Position numbers and translations under genes: made by a program
The notes under the pieces: model-generated
Database searches by the model: none
What the model was told of the DNA's origin: nothing
What the model saw: the letters and a program-made list of their open reading frames with translations, nothing else
Assembly: GCA_028284325.1 (NCBI GenBank)
Contig: JANQRX010000002.1
Location: 248,001-312,000, forward strand
From: Bauldia sp.
GTDB taxonomy: Bacteria; Pseudomonadota; Alphaproteobacteria; Rhizobiales; Kaistiaceae
Reading direction: 5' to 3'
Length of the DNA: 64,000 bases
Shown here: piece after piece, positions 41,336 to 48,974 of the stretch
How the letters are laid out: the number at the start of each line of letters is the position of its first letter
How positions within the stretch are numbered: position 1 is the stretch's first letter

Positions 41336-43354
41336 GTGGCGCTGGGCTGCGGGATCGCGATCTACTTCGCCCTGCCGCGGGAGCCGTCTCTGCCCGCTAT
41401 CGCGATCGCTGCCGCGGTATCCGCATGGCTGACGTTTGCGGCACGGAACCACGCCGCCCGGTTCCGGGTCCTGCTCGTGGCGACGGCGGTGCTCGCCGGA
41501 CTGACCGCGATCACGACGCGCACGGCGCTGGTCCAGTCGCCGACCATCACGCGTGAGGTGACGACGACGGTGACCGGCTGGGTGGCGTGGGTGGAGGAGG
41601 GGCGCCGGTCGGGCCTGCGGCTGTGGGTCCGGGTCGTTGACATCGACGATGACCGCATTGTGCCGCAGGTGATCCGGGTCACGGTCGCGGCCGACGATTT
41701 CGAGGCGCGGGTCGGCGACCACCTGCGAGCTCTGGTCCGGCTCCTGCCGCCCAGCGGGCCGCTGTTCCCGGGCGGTTTCGACTTCGCGCAACGGGCGTAT
41801 TTCGCCGGCTACGACGCCGTCGGCTTCTCCCTCGGCCGGCCCGAGCTCCTTGAGGCCGGCGACCCGCCCCTGGACCTTCGCCTGCTGAAGCCGCTCGGGG
41901 ATATCCGCGAAACGATCAGGCAGCGTGTCGAAGCCGCGCTGCCGGGTGACACCGGCGAGATCGCCGCGGCGCTGATCACGGGGGACCGGGGCGGCATTTC
42001 GCCCGCGACCCAGGAGGCGATGCGGGCCTCCGGCCTCGGGCACATCCTGGCGATCTCGGGCCTGCACATGGCGCTGGTCGCCGGCTCGGCCTTCTGGATC
42101 GTGCGGGCGTTGCTCGCCGCCGTGCCGGCGATCGCGCTGCGCTATCCGATCAAGAAATGGGCGGCAGCCGTCGCGCTCGGCGTCGCGGCCGCTTATCTCG
42201 CCATCTCCGGCGGCAGCATCGCCACCCAGCGCGCCTTCCTGATGCTGGCGATCATGCTCACCGCCGTGCTTCTCGACCGACGCGCGCTGACGCTCCGCAA
42301 CGTGGCGCTCGCCGCGATCCTGATCCTCCTGTTTGCGCCGGAAGCGCTGCTCTCGGCCTCGTTCCAGATGTCGTTCGCCGCCACGGCCGCGCTGGTGGCG
42401 GCCTATGAGGCGGTCGCCGCGAGGCGGCGGGGCGAGAGCCGGCGGACGATCTTTCGTGCGATCCTCACGGGATTTCTGGCGCTGGTCTTCACCTCCCTGA
42501 TCGCCGGGCTGGCGACCGCGCCGTTCGGCCTGTTCCACTTCCAGCGGGTCGTGCCGCTGACCCTGCTTGCCAATGTGCTGGCCATGCCGGCGGTGGGCCT
42601 GCTGGTCATGCCGCCGGCCCTGATCGGCGTCGCGGTGCTGCCGCTGGGTCTCGAAGGCCTGCCGCTGTTCGTCATGGGGCTCGGCATCGACTGGGTTCGG
42701 GGCGTGGCGACGTGGGTCACGAACCTGTCAGGCGACGCGGGGCTGATTCCGAGGATTCCGCTGGCGCCGCTCCTGGTGTTCACGGGCGGCTTCCTCTGGT
42801 TAGTGCTGTGGCGCAACCGATGGCGCTGGTACGGGCTCGGCCCGATCCTCGTCGCCCTGGTCCTGACGTTCAGTCCCGAGCAGCCCGACGTGATGATCCA
42901 CGAAGGCGGCGAGGTGGTAGCGGTGCGCGGCGCGGACGGCAGCCTCGTGATGCTGCGGCGGCGGCAGCAGGGATTCGTGGTCGGTGGCTGGCTGAGGGCC
43001 GACGGCGACGGACGCGACATCGCCGACGAGAGCCTCGCGCGGGACGTGCGCTGCGATCCGCTCGGCTGCACCGCCCGGATCGGTGCCGACGGGCCGCTGG
43101 TGGCGCTGTCGCTCGATTCCCACGGGCTCGCCGAGGACTGTCGCCTGGCCGATGTGGTGGTGACGAGGCGCACCGCCCCGTCGACCTGCGCGGCAACGCT
43201 TGTCATCGATAGGGATACGCTTGATGCCGGCGGCGCCCATGCGCTCCGCTGGATGCCGGACGCGGCGCGGTTCGAGGTCGAGACCGCCTATCCGGCGGCG
43301 CGCCGGCCCTACATGAAGCCGCGCAGGACGAGCCGCGTCAGTAGCGGCGGATGA
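41336..43354 (+). CDS. comEC: ComEC/Rec2-type DNA uptake membrane protein
   Basis: Inner-membrane channel protein of natural transformation, at least 672 aa. It shows an N-terminal membrane region with a soluble DUF4131/OB-like part, then the competence domain with [20 protein letters not shown] and many helices. There is no complete C-terminal metallo-beta-lactamase domain, as is common in this class. GTG 41336 is the first ordinary start, but the same frame is open from 41201. It encodes a plausible family N-terminus before it ([19 protein letters not shown] spans the GTG). A non-standard start upstream, such as ATT 41207 with AGAGG 9 nt before, is likely. Confidence 0.85.
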   Translation: MALGCGIAIYFALPREPSLPAIAIAAAVSAWLTFAARNHAARFRVLLVATAVLAGLTAITTRTALVQSPTITREVTTTVTGWVAWVEEGRRSGLRLWVRVVDIDDDRIVPQVIRVTVAADDFEARVGDHLRALVRLLPPSGPLFPGGFDFAQRAYFAGYDAVGFSLGRPELLEAGDPPLDLRLLKPLGDIRETIRQRVEAALPGDTGEIAAALITGDRGGISPATQEAMRASGLGHILAISGLHMALVAGSAFWIVRALLAAVPAIALRYPIKKWAAAVALGVAAAYLAISGGSIATQRAFLMLAIMLTAVLLDRRALTLRNVALAAILILLFAPEALLSASFQMSFAATAALVAAYEAVAARRRGESRRTIFRAILTGFLALVFTSLIAGLATAPFGLFHFQRVVPLTLLANVLAMPAVGLLVMPPALIGVAVLPLGLEGLPLFVMGLGIDWVRGVATWVTNLSGDAGLIPRIPLAPLLVFTGGFLWLVLWRNRWRWYGLGPILVALVLTFSPEQPDVMIHEGGEVVAVRGADGSLVMLRRRQQGFVVGGWLRADGDGRDIADESLARDVRCDPLGCTARIGADGPLVALSLDSHGLAEDCRLADVVVTRRTAPSTCAATLVIDRDTLDAGGAHALRWMPDAARFEVETAYPAARRPYMKPRRTSRVSSGG

Positions 43355-44045
43355 GGCCGATGAGGCGGCCCTGGATGTCGACCCGGTCGGGCCCGAAGAT
43401 ACGCGTTTCGTAGGACGGATTCGCGGCCTCCAGCGCGATCGAGGCGCCCTTGCGCCGCAGCCGCTTGAGGGTCGCTTCCTCGCGGTCGACCAGCGCGACC
43501 ACGATGTCGCCGGTGTCGGCGGTGTCGGTCTTGCGGACGAGGACGGTGTCGCCGTCGAAGATGCCGGCCTCGATCATCGAATCGCCGCGGACCTCGAGCG
43601 CGTAGTGCTCGCCGGTGCCCAGCATGTCGGGCGGGACGCCGATGGTGTGGCTCTGGTTCTGGATCGCCTCGATGGGCGTGCCGGCGGCGATGCGGCCCAT
43701 GACGGGCACCAGCACAGGCTCGTTGTTGTTCGCGCCCTCGGCCGGCATGCGCGCCTTGCCGAGATTGCCCTCGATCACGCTGGGCGAGAAGCCGCCGCGC
43801 GTGCGGGCGGCAGGCACGCTGCGCTGGACCGCCTCGGGCAGGCGCAGGACCTCGATGGCGCGGGCCCGGTTCGGCAGCCGGCGAATGAAGCCGCGCTCCT
43901 CCAGCGCCTTGATGAGACGGTGGATGCCGGACTTCGACCGCAGGTCGAGGGCGTCCTTCATCTCGTCGAAGGACGGCGGCACGCCGGTCTCCTTCACCCG
44001 CTCGTCAACGAACATGAGGAGCTCGTACTGTTTGCGCGTCAGCAT
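43338..44045 (-). CDS. lexA: SOS repressor LexA
   Basis: Represses DNA-damage genes and self-cleaves with RecA, 235 aa. The N-terminal winged helix-turn-helix is [20 protein letters not shown] with [20 protein letters not shown]. The cleavage bond is Ala-Gly in [11 protein letters not shown]. The Ser/Lys dyad is Ser in [14 protein letters not shown] and Lys in [15 protein letters not shown] 44045 starts the DNA-binding domain; the frame is open upstream without conservation. An SOS box lies upstream, so it is autoregulated. Its end overlaps the comEC end by 17 bp, tail to tail. Confidence 0.97.
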   Translation of the reverse strand: MLTRKQYELLMFVDERVKETGVPPSFDEMKDALDLRSKSGIHRLIKALEERGFIRRLPNRARAIEVLRLPEAVQRSVPAARTRGGFSPSVIEGNLGKARMPAEGANNNEPVLVPVMGRIAAGTPIEAIQNQSHTIGVPPDMLGTGEHYALEVRGDSMIEAGIFDGDTVLVRKTDTADTGDIVVALVDREEATLKRLRRKGASIALEAANPSYETRIFGPDRVDIQGRLIGLIRRY

Positions 44046-44082
44046 GGGTTCTTTCCCGGTCGCAGAATCAAGCACAAAACAC

Positions 44083-44112
44083 GAACATTGTTTATATGTT
44101 CCAGTTGTGTTC
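44083..44112 (-). promoter_or_regulatory. LexA operator region
   Basis: 44098-44112 is GTTCCAGTTGTGTTC, an exact GTTC-N7-GTTC alphaproteobacterial SOS box. 44083-44101 is an overlapping dyad, GAACAT-N7-ATGTTC. Read on the minus strand these cover the probable lexA promoter (TTGCGG upstream, TATAAA within), 38-67 bp before the lexA ATG, so LexA binding would block its own transcription. Confidence 0.85.
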
Positions 44113-44251
44113 CGCAATGGTGAATTATCGGTTAAGGGCGGGTGAGGGGGCCCGGATGGCCGAGTTGCGGGTACACTGAAGCTCTCGACGCCCTGATTAG
44201 GATTCTGGCTCGCGAAACTCAAACACGAACGTTTCGGATCCGGAGACGCCA

Positions 44252-44719
44252 ATGGAGCCGACGATGGCGGACGCATTGAGAGCCAAAGCACAGATTCTGG
44301 TGCGCAGGCCGCGTGAAGACGTGTTCGATGCCTTCATCGATCCGCAGATCATGAGCAAGTTCTGGTTCACGCGGAAAGACCAGGGCCTGCGCGAAGGCGA
44401 GACCGTCACCTGGTACGTCGGCGACGCGCGAGATGCTTTCGAGATTGAGGTCCGCGTGACGTCGATCGAGAGGCCTTCCCGAATCAACATCGCGTGGGGT
44501 CATGGCGACCAGTTCACCACGGTGGAATGGACGTTTGCGGAAGAGGGGCGTGATGTCACCCGGCTCGTGATCGAGGAGCGCGGCTTCAGCGGATCACGTG
44601 AGGAGATTGTTGCCCGAGCCCTCGATTCCACATCCGGCTTCAATCAGGTCGTTGTCGCGGTGAAGGCGCTTCTCGAACATGGCGCGCCCATCAACATTGT
44701 CGCGGATCACGCTTCGTAG
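44252..44719 (+). CDS. SRPBCC (AHSA1-like) family protein
   Basis: 155 aa, START/AHSA1 fold. Typical elements are an opening strand with [28 protein letters not shown], the [17 protein letters not shown] middle and a C-terminal helix ([16 protein letters not shown]). The family binds hydrophobic ligands or acts as an Hsp90 co-chaperone-like or metabolic domain; the substrate is unknown. ATG 44252 follows GGAG at 10 nt. It lies between lexA and the repeat region, in the slot where moeA usually follows lexA in related genomes, so it is probably an accessory gene. Confidence 0.8.
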   Translation: MEPTMADALRAKAQILVRRPREDVFDAFIDPQIMSKFWFTRKDQGLREGETVTWYVGDARDAFEIEVRVTSIERPSRINIAWGHGDQFTTVEWTFAEEGRDVTRLVIEERGFSGSREEIVARALDSTSGFNQVVVAVKALLEHGAPINIVADHAS

Positions 44720-44786
44720 CCTTCGCTGTCGCCTGGACGTGGTGCCATACGTGCTTCCGGGGCCTGCCATACGCGATGGGGAATCA

Positions 44787-44841
44787 GGTCCCGCATCTGC
44801 AGCGCATCATCAAAGATGCCGCGCCGCGCGCGGGACGACGG
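44787..44841 (+). repeat. 55-bp nested palindrome, copy 1
   Basis: Outer arms GTCCCGC and GCGGGAC enclose an inner hairpin around CATC and GATG. This is the most diverged of the six copies at its 3' side (GCGCGCGGGAC). All six are exactly 55 bp and share orientation. Confidence 0.75.
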
Positions 44842-45008
44842 TGGGTGTCCGTCCTCCGGACAAGCCGGAGGGTAACGGAGAGAAGCGAGCGGAGGGCGAT
44901 AACGATACGGAGGAGAAGGAGCGCCCAACCAGCTCTCCGTCGTCCCGTGCGCGCCGCAGCACGAAGTGGTGCGGTGCAGACCCGGGACCCAGGACGAACG
45001 TCGGGGCT

Positions 45009-45063
45009 GGATTCCGCATCTGCGGAGCGTCATCAAGATGCCGCACCGCGTGCGGAATGACGG
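45009..45063 (+). repeat. 55-bp nested palindrome, copy 2
   Basis: Outer arms ATTCCGCA and TGCGGAAT (8 bp, perfect), inner GCGG/CCGC and CATC/GATG pairs. Partner of copy 5 in the duplicated block. Confidence 0.8.
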
Positions 45064-45113
45064 CGGGGTTGTTGCCCTGCGTCGCAGGAGCTGTCCGAAG
45101 CGATCAGGAATCA

Positions 45114-45168
45114 GGCCCCGCATCTGCAGCGCATCATCAGAGATGCTGCGCGGCGTGCGGGACGACGG
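45114..45168 (+). repeat. 55-bp nested palindrome, copy 3
   Basis: Outer arms CCCGCA and TGCGGG, inner arms GCAGC..CATC and GATGCTGC. It starts 105 bp after copy 2. Partner of copy 6. Confidence 0.8.
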
Positions 45169-45214
45169 TGGGGGTTGCCTCGCCCTCCGGGTTAACCGGC
45201 GTTTCACGTCCCAT

Positions 45215-45248
45215 CGCAGCATCAGGATCCGGCAGGGATCGCCGGCGC
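45215..45248 (-). repeat. Duplicated fragment of the moeA 3' end
   Basis: 34 bp matching 46427-46460 with one substitution. On the minus strand it encodes AGDPCRILMLR, the exact C-terminus of MoeA, but here without the rest of the gene and without a stop directly after. About ten further bases on the moeA-stop side (GTTTCA..TCC) also look related. Confidence 0.7.
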
Positions 45249-45371
45249 TGTTGGTGCTGTGGTTCGGCAGCGCTCCGGACGTGTCGCGGTTGGTGAACCG
45301 AATTGTGTGTTGGCCCCTGTTGCAGCAAACTCGTTGCGACAACGAAACTCCGGGAAAAAGACCCACGCAGC

Positions 45372-45788
45372 ATGATTGCCTACATCACTGTCGGTGCTGA
45401 TGACATCGCTCGCGCGAAGCGGTTCTACTCCGCGTTTCTGCCGGCCCTTGGTTACGAGCTGGAGGAGGGGCCGGGGGGCCTGAGCTACGCGCTGCCCGAG
45501 CAACCGGGTCATTCTGCCGCTCTGCCGGAATTCTACGTGAAGCCACCCTTCGATGGACGTCCGGCTTCGGCCGGGAACGGCGCCATGATCGCCTTCCAGG
45601 CTCGCAGTCAGAAGCAGGTTCGTGACCTTCACGCCGCCGCGCTTGCCGCAGGAGGCTCTGACGAGGGCCAGCCGGGTTTCCGCGATTCCTACAGCGCGCA
45701 ATTCTATGTCGGCTACCTTCGCGACCCGCAAGGCAACAAGATCGCACTGTTCTCCAACGATCCGGACGAACCCGGACGAGACGGATAG
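45372..45788 (+). CDS. VOC (glyoxalase/bleomycin-resistance) family protein
   Basis: 138 aa, one VOC domain of two beta-alpha-beta-beta-beta modules. It opens MIAYITVGADDIARAKRFYS and ends YVGYLRDPQGNKIALFSNDP, the usual module 1 strand-helix and module 2 end. The usual leading metal ligand His is replaced here (AYITVGADD), so it may not be a metalloenzyme. Function unknown. It is isolated between two copies of a repeated block and separated from SRPBCC by 652 bp. The ribosome-binding site before ATG 45372 is weak. Confidence 0.8.
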   Translation: MIAYITVGADDIARAKRFYSAFLPALGYELEEGPGGLSYALPEQPGHSAALPEFYVKPPFDGRPASAGNGAMIAFQARSQKQVRDLHAAALAAGGSDEGQPGFRDSYSAQFYVGYLRDPQGNKIALFSNDPDEPGRDG

Positions 45789-45808
45789 CGCGTGTTACGC
45801 GGGGGCGA

Positions 45809-45863
45809 GGTTCCGCGTCTGCGGTGCGTCATCGAAGATGCTACGCGGCGTGCGGGACGATGG
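45809..45863 (+). repeat. 55-bp nested palindrome, copy 4
   Basis: Same length and layout as the others; opens GGTTCCGCGTCTGCGG and ends CGTGCGGGACGATGG. It starts 20 bp after the VOC stop codon and so could act as its 3' mRNA end structure. Confidence 0.75.
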
Positions 45864-45880
45864 TGGTTGTCGCTCCTCTT

Positions 45881-45908
45881 GTCATCCTCCGGCTTGGCCG
45901 GAGGATCC
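45881..45908 (+). repeat. CCTCCGGC hairpin, forward unit of an inverted pair
   Basis: GTCAT then CCTCCGGCTTGGCCGGAGG then ATCC. Perfect 8-bp arms with a TTG loop. The same 27-bp word recurs in reverse orientation at 45977-46003, so the two form a BIME-like pair. Confidence 0.8.
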
Positions 45909-45976
45909 CGCGACGCATGAGCGAACGTCGGACGCAAGGGCGCCATCCAGTGTGGCCGTCGGTGGGTTCGGAGGGC

Positions 45977-46003
45977 GATCCTCCGGCCAAGCCGGAGGAT
46001 GAC
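45977..46003 (-). repeat. CCTCCGGC hairpin, reverse unit of the inverted pair
   Basis: Exact reverse complement of 45881-45907 over 27 bp. A further degenerate unit lies near 44846-44877. The paired units could fold together or act separately as REP-type ends. Confidence 0.8.
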
Positions 46004-46153
46004 GGGGAGCGGGTCGGAGGACGACGGATAGAAGAAGACGAGCGGGGAGCGACGACAAGGGACGAACGCCCAACCAACTCTCCGTCGTCCCGTGCGCGCC
46101 GCAGCGCGAAGCGGTACTGCGCAGACCCGGGACCCAGGACGAACGTCGGGGCT

Positions 46154-46208
46154 GGATTCCGCATCTGCGGAACGTCATCAAGATGCCGCACCGTGTGCGG
46201 AATGACGG
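46154..46208 (+). repeat. 55-bp nested palindrome, copy 5
   Basis: Outer arms ATTCCGCA (46156-46163) and TGCGGAAT (46196-46203), perfect 8 bp; inner GCGG/CCGC and CATC/GATG pairs. Confidence 0.8.
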
Positions 46209-46258
46209 CGGGGTCGTTGCTCCATGTTGCAGGAGCTGTCCAAAGCGATCGGGAATCA

Positions 46259-46313
46259 GGTCCCGCATCTGCAGCGCATCATCGAAGATGCTGCGCGGCG
46301 TGCGGGACGACGG
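46259..46313 (+). repeat. 55-bp nested palindrome, copy 6
   Basis: Outer arms GTCCCGCA and TGCGGGAC, perfect 8 bp; inner arms GCAGC..CATC and GATGCTGC. It starts 105 bp after copy 5. Confidence 0.8.
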
Positions 46314-46422
46314 TGGGGTTGTTGCCCCTCGTCGCAAGCGACGCCCAATGCTCCACACCTGACCAGCCTACGCCAGTCGTTGTCCCAACCGTCTCGTCCT
46401 GACCTGAACGGGAGTTTCAGTC

Positions 46423-47643
46423 CTACCGCAGCATCAGGATCCGGCAGGGGTCGCCGGCGCGGGCGGGCGGCGCCTCGGCGTCGCGGATGAGGAGCGCGTC
46501 GGCGGCGACCAGTGAGGTCATCACCGAGGAATCCTGGACCCTGAACGGGGTGGCGACCGGCAGGCCGTCGTCGCCGTCGGTGAGGCGGGCGCGGAGGAAG
46601 AACGTGCGGACACCGTTGGCCGGCAGATCGACACCCAGGATCGCCGGCCGGTCGCCGAGGGCGGCGTCGCGGCCAAGACTCGCAGCGATCAACGGTTTTA
46701 TGAACAAAAGCGCGCAGACGATTGCGGACACAGGATTTCCCGGCAGTCCGATGACGGTCATGCTGTCCAGCTTGCCGAACATCAGCGGCTTGCCGGGCCG
46801 CATGGCGATCCGCCAGAAGTCGAGCGTCATGCCGGCGTCCTTCAGGGCGCGGCCGACCAGATCGTGATCGCCGACAGAGACGCCGCCGATGGTGACCAGA
46901 AGGTCGGCCTTCGCGTCGCGCGCCGCATCGATCCGGCCGCGGAGGTGGTCGGTATCGTCGCGGGCGATACCAAGAGGCAGGGCGCGCCCGCCGGCGGACT
47001 CCACAAGCGCCGCGACCGCGTGACCGCCGGACGCATAGATCTGGTCGTCGCCTGCCTCGGCGCCCGGCGGCACCAGCTCGTCGCCGGTGGCGAGGATCGC
47101 GACCACCGGCCGGCGGACGACGCTGAGCGTGGCGGCGCCGGTGGCGGCCGCCAGGCCAATCTCGCCGAAATCGAGGACCGTGCCGGCCGGGATCACGATG
47201 TCGCCCGTGGCGAAGTCGATGGCCGGCTCGCGGATGTGCCGTCCCGCGATCGCGGGTTCCGTCGCCGTGATTGTGTCGTCATCGACGACCGTGGCGTTTT
47301 CCTGGATCAGGATGGTGTCGGCGGCGTCGGGGACCGGGGCGCCGGTGAAGATACCCACGCAGGCGCCCGGCGGCATGTCGCCGGTGAACCGATGGCCGGC
47401 GGCTGAGACGCCGACAACCTTCAGCCCGCTTGCGGCCTCGACGGTGTCAGCGGCGCGCACCGCATAGCCGTCCATGGCCGAGGAGCGAAAGGGCGGCTGG
47501 TCGCGCGTCGCCACAAGCGGTTCGGCGAGCACGCGGCCGGCGGCGTCGGCGAGGTCGACGGTCTCGGCGCCAAGCCGGGGGGCGGCCGCGATCACCCGCT
47601 GCCGGGCTTCGGCCAGGGGGAGCAGGCTCACGTTACGTGTCAC
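46423..47643 (-). CDS. moeA: Molybdopterin molybdenumtransferase MoeA
   Basis: Inserts molybdate into adenylylated molybdopterin to finish molybdenum cofactor, 406 aa. Typical segments are FRSSAMDGYAVRA near residue 55, GDMPPGACVGIFTGAPVP, VVAILATGDELVPPG, TIGGVSVGDHDLV and MRPGKPLMFGKL in the MPT-binding domain, with IGLPGNPVSA. The start is GTG 47643 or the GTG four codons on (VSLLPLAE). Both lie at the edge of a 19-bp tandem repeat that forms the moaC-moeA junction. The gene end borders the repeat region. Confidence 0.95.
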   Translation of the reverse strand: MTRNVSLLPLAEARQRVIAAAPRLGAETVDLADAAGRVLAEPLVATRDQPPFRSSAMDGYAVRAADTVEAASGLKVVGVSAAGHRFTGDMPPGACVGIFTGAPVPDAADTILIQENATVVDDDTITATEPAIAGRHIREPAIDFATGDIVIPAGTVLDFGEIGLAAATGAATLSVVRRPVVAILATGDELVPPGAEAGDDQIYASGGHAVAALVESAGGRALPLGIARDDTDHLRGRIDAARDAKADLLVTIGGVSVGDHDLVGRALKDAGMTLDFWRIAMRPGKPLMFGKLDSMTVIGLPGNPVSAIVCALLFIKPLIAASLGRDAALGDRPAILGVDLPANGVRTFFLRARLTDGDDGLPVATPFRVQDSSVMTSLVAADALLIRDAEAPPARAGDPCRILMLR

Positions 47644-47669
47644 GTGTCATGTTACCTGTCACGCGTCAT
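47632..47669. repeat. 19-bp tandem repeat at the moaC-moeA junction
   Basis: GTTACGTGTCACGTGTCAT followed at once by GTTACCTGTCACGCGTCAT, two mismatches. On the minus strand each unit starts ATGAC and ends GTAAC, so the duplication brings extra start-like and stop-like codons into the intercistronic space. It covers the moaC stop and the moeA start. Confidence 0.75.
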
Positions 47670-48147
47670 GGGGGGCTTGCCAGTCGCCCGAGGCGCCGCC
47701 CGACTTTTCGAGCAGCCGGACAGGGCCGATGACCATGCCGCGGTCGATGGCCTTGGCCATGTCGTAGATGGTGAGGCAGGCGACGGACACGGCGGTCAGC
47801 GCCTCCATCTCGACGCCGGTCCGTCCCGTGACGCGGGCCGTCGCGGTGACCCGCAGCCCGGGCAGGTCGCGGTCCGGCGCGATATCGACGGTGACCGACG
47901 TGAGCGGGAGGGGATGGCACAGCGGGATCAGGTCGGCGGTGCGCTTGGCGGCCATGATGCCGGCGATGCGGGCGGTGCCGATCACGTCGCCCTTTTTGGC
48001 GTCACCGGCGAGGATGGCGGCGAGGGTGTCGGCCGCCATGCTGACCGCGCCCTCGGCTGTGGCGCGGCGCGCGGTTTCGTCCTTGTCGGCCACGTCGACC
48101 ATGCGGGCGGAGCCGTCGCCGCCGAGGTGGCTGAGCTTGTCGCCCAT
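47659..48147 (-). CDS. moaC: Cyclic pyranopterin monophosphate synthase MoaC
   Basis: Second half of the first step of molybdopterin synthesis, 162 aa. The family pattern is intact: [21 protein letters not shown] at the N-terminus, [17 protein letters not shown] with the active-site Cys-His, [20 protein letters not shown] and the catalytic Lys in [14 protein letters not shown] 48147 follows the trpC stop by one base, so it is translated with trpC. The last residues (WQAPHDA) run into the tandem repeat. Confidence 0.96.
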   Translation of the reverse strand: MGDKLSHLGGDGSARMVDVADKDETARRATAEGAVSMAADTLAAILAGDAKKGDVIGTARIAGIMAAKRTADLIPLCHPLPLTSVTVDIAPDRDLPGLRVTATARVTGRTGVEMEALTAVSVACLTIYDMAKAIDRGMVIGPVRLLEKSGGASGDWQAPHDA

Positions 48148-48148
48148 G

Positions 48149-48970
48149 TCAGGCCGGCCGGTCCGTTGCGGCCACCGTCTCACGCGCGAGCAGCGCCCGG
48201 GTCGCCGCGGCCACGTTGGCGTGGCGCATCAGGCTTTCGCCGACCAGATAGGCGCCGATCCCAGCCGCGCGCAGGCGGCCGATGTCGGCGGGGGTGTGGA
48301 TGCCGCTTTCGCCGACGAGCAGGCGATCGGCCGGCACCAGCGGGGCCAGCGCCTCACTGACCGCGAGCGAGGTCTCGAAGGTGCGCAGGTTGCGGTTGTT
48401 GACGCCGATCAGGGGCGAGCGGAGCGCGAGTGCCCGGTCCAGTTCCGGCTGATCGTGGATCTCGACCAGCACCGCCATGCCGAGATCGAGGGCGGCCGTT
48501 TCGATCTCGCGCGCCTGGGCATCGGACACCGCCGCCATGATGATGAGCACGCAATCGGCGGACATCGCGCGGGCTTCGAGCACCTGGTACGGCTCGTACA
48601 TGAAATCCTTGCGGAGCACCGGCAGCGCCACCTCGGCCCGCGCCGCCTTGAGGTAGGCGGGGTCGCCCTGGAAATAGTCCCGGTCGGTGAGGACCGAGAG
48701 GCAGGCCGCGCCGCCGGCCTCATAGGCGCGGGCGAGGACTGGCGGATCGAAGTCGGCCCGGATCAGGCCCTTCGACGGGCTCGCCTTCTTGATCTCGGCA
48801 ATGAGCGCCGGTTCGCCGCGCTCCACGCGCTCCGCCAATGCGGCCACGAAGTCCCGCGGCGGCGGGGCGGCGGCGGCGCGCTCGGCCATCTCCGCTTCGG
48901 GAATCGCGGCCCTGGCGGCGCGGATTTCGTCGCGCTTGGTCCGGCCGATGCGGTCGAGGATGGTGTCCAT
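48149..48970 (-). CDS. trpC: Indole-3-glycerol phosphate synthase
   Basis: Closes the indole ring in tryptophan synthesis, 273 aa, single-function (no fused TrpF). TIM-barrel signatures are [21 protein letters not shown] near residue 56 (catalytic Lys), [25 protein letters not shown] and [17 protein letters not shown] 48970 is 5 bp after trpD. It is the fourth gene of the trpEGDC order and is coupled to moaC. Confidence 0.96.
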   Translation of the reverse strand: MDTILDRIGRTKRDEIRAARAAIPEAEMAERAAAAPPPRDFVAALAERVERGEPALIAEIKKASPSKGLIRADFDPPVLARAYEAGGAACLSVLTDRDYFQGDPAYLKAARAEVALPVLRKDFMYEPYQVLEARAMSADCVLIIMAAVSDAQAREIETAALDLGMAVLVEIHDQPELDRALALRSPLIGVNNRNLRTFETSLAVSEALAPLVPADRLLVGESGIHTPADIGRLRAAGIGAYLVGESLMRHANVAAATRALLARETVAATDRPA

Positions 48971-48974
48971 TGCG

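Larger units (their letters stand above)
44922..45172 (+). repeat. Left copy of ~250-bp direct repeat
   Basis: Matches 46067-46317 at a constant offset of 1145 bp with scattered substitutions and no indels that I can see. It contains palindrome copies 2 and 3, the shared stretch beginning CCAGGACGAACGTCGGGGCT, and the 50-bp spacer between palindromes. The right copy lies beyond the VOC gene. Confidence 0.8.
44720..45371. other. Repeat-filled intergenic stretch, left of the VOC gene
   Basis: No credible gene on either strand; open frames here are GC-driven. It holds three copies of a 55-bp palindrome, the left copy of a roughly 250-bp duplicated block, one degenerate CCTCCGG hairpin (about 44846-44877) and a short copy of the moeA 3' end. 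Confidence 0.75.
46067..46317 (+). repeat. Right copy of ~250-bp direct repeat
   Basis: Matches 44922-45172 at an offset of 1145 bp; contains palindrome copies 5 and 6. Differences cluster in pairs that keep stems (for example GAGCG against GAACG and CGCG against TGTG). Confidence 0.8.
45789..46422. other. Repeat-filled intergenic stretch, right of the VOC gene
   Basis: No credible gene. It holds three 55-bp palindromes, the right copy of the 250-bp block and an inverted pair of CCTCCGGC hairpins about 95 bp apart. It ends at the moeA stop codon. Confidence 0.75.

Noticed and set aside
44707-45366. Minus-strand 219-codon frame in the repeat region, ending through the moeA-like scrap
   Set aside because: Built from palindrome units and the copied moeA end; low-complexity Arg/Pro composition and a duplicate frame in the right block.
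44787-46313. CRISPR array
   Set aside because: Repeats are 55-bp palindromes with irregular spacing, paired at 105 bp inside duplicated blocks, with no regular spacers and no cas genes.
45824-46402. Plus-strand 192-codon frame in the right repeat block
   Set aside because: The same translated words (RTNVGAGFRICG and similar) recur in the left block, showing that it is repeat sequence read as protein.
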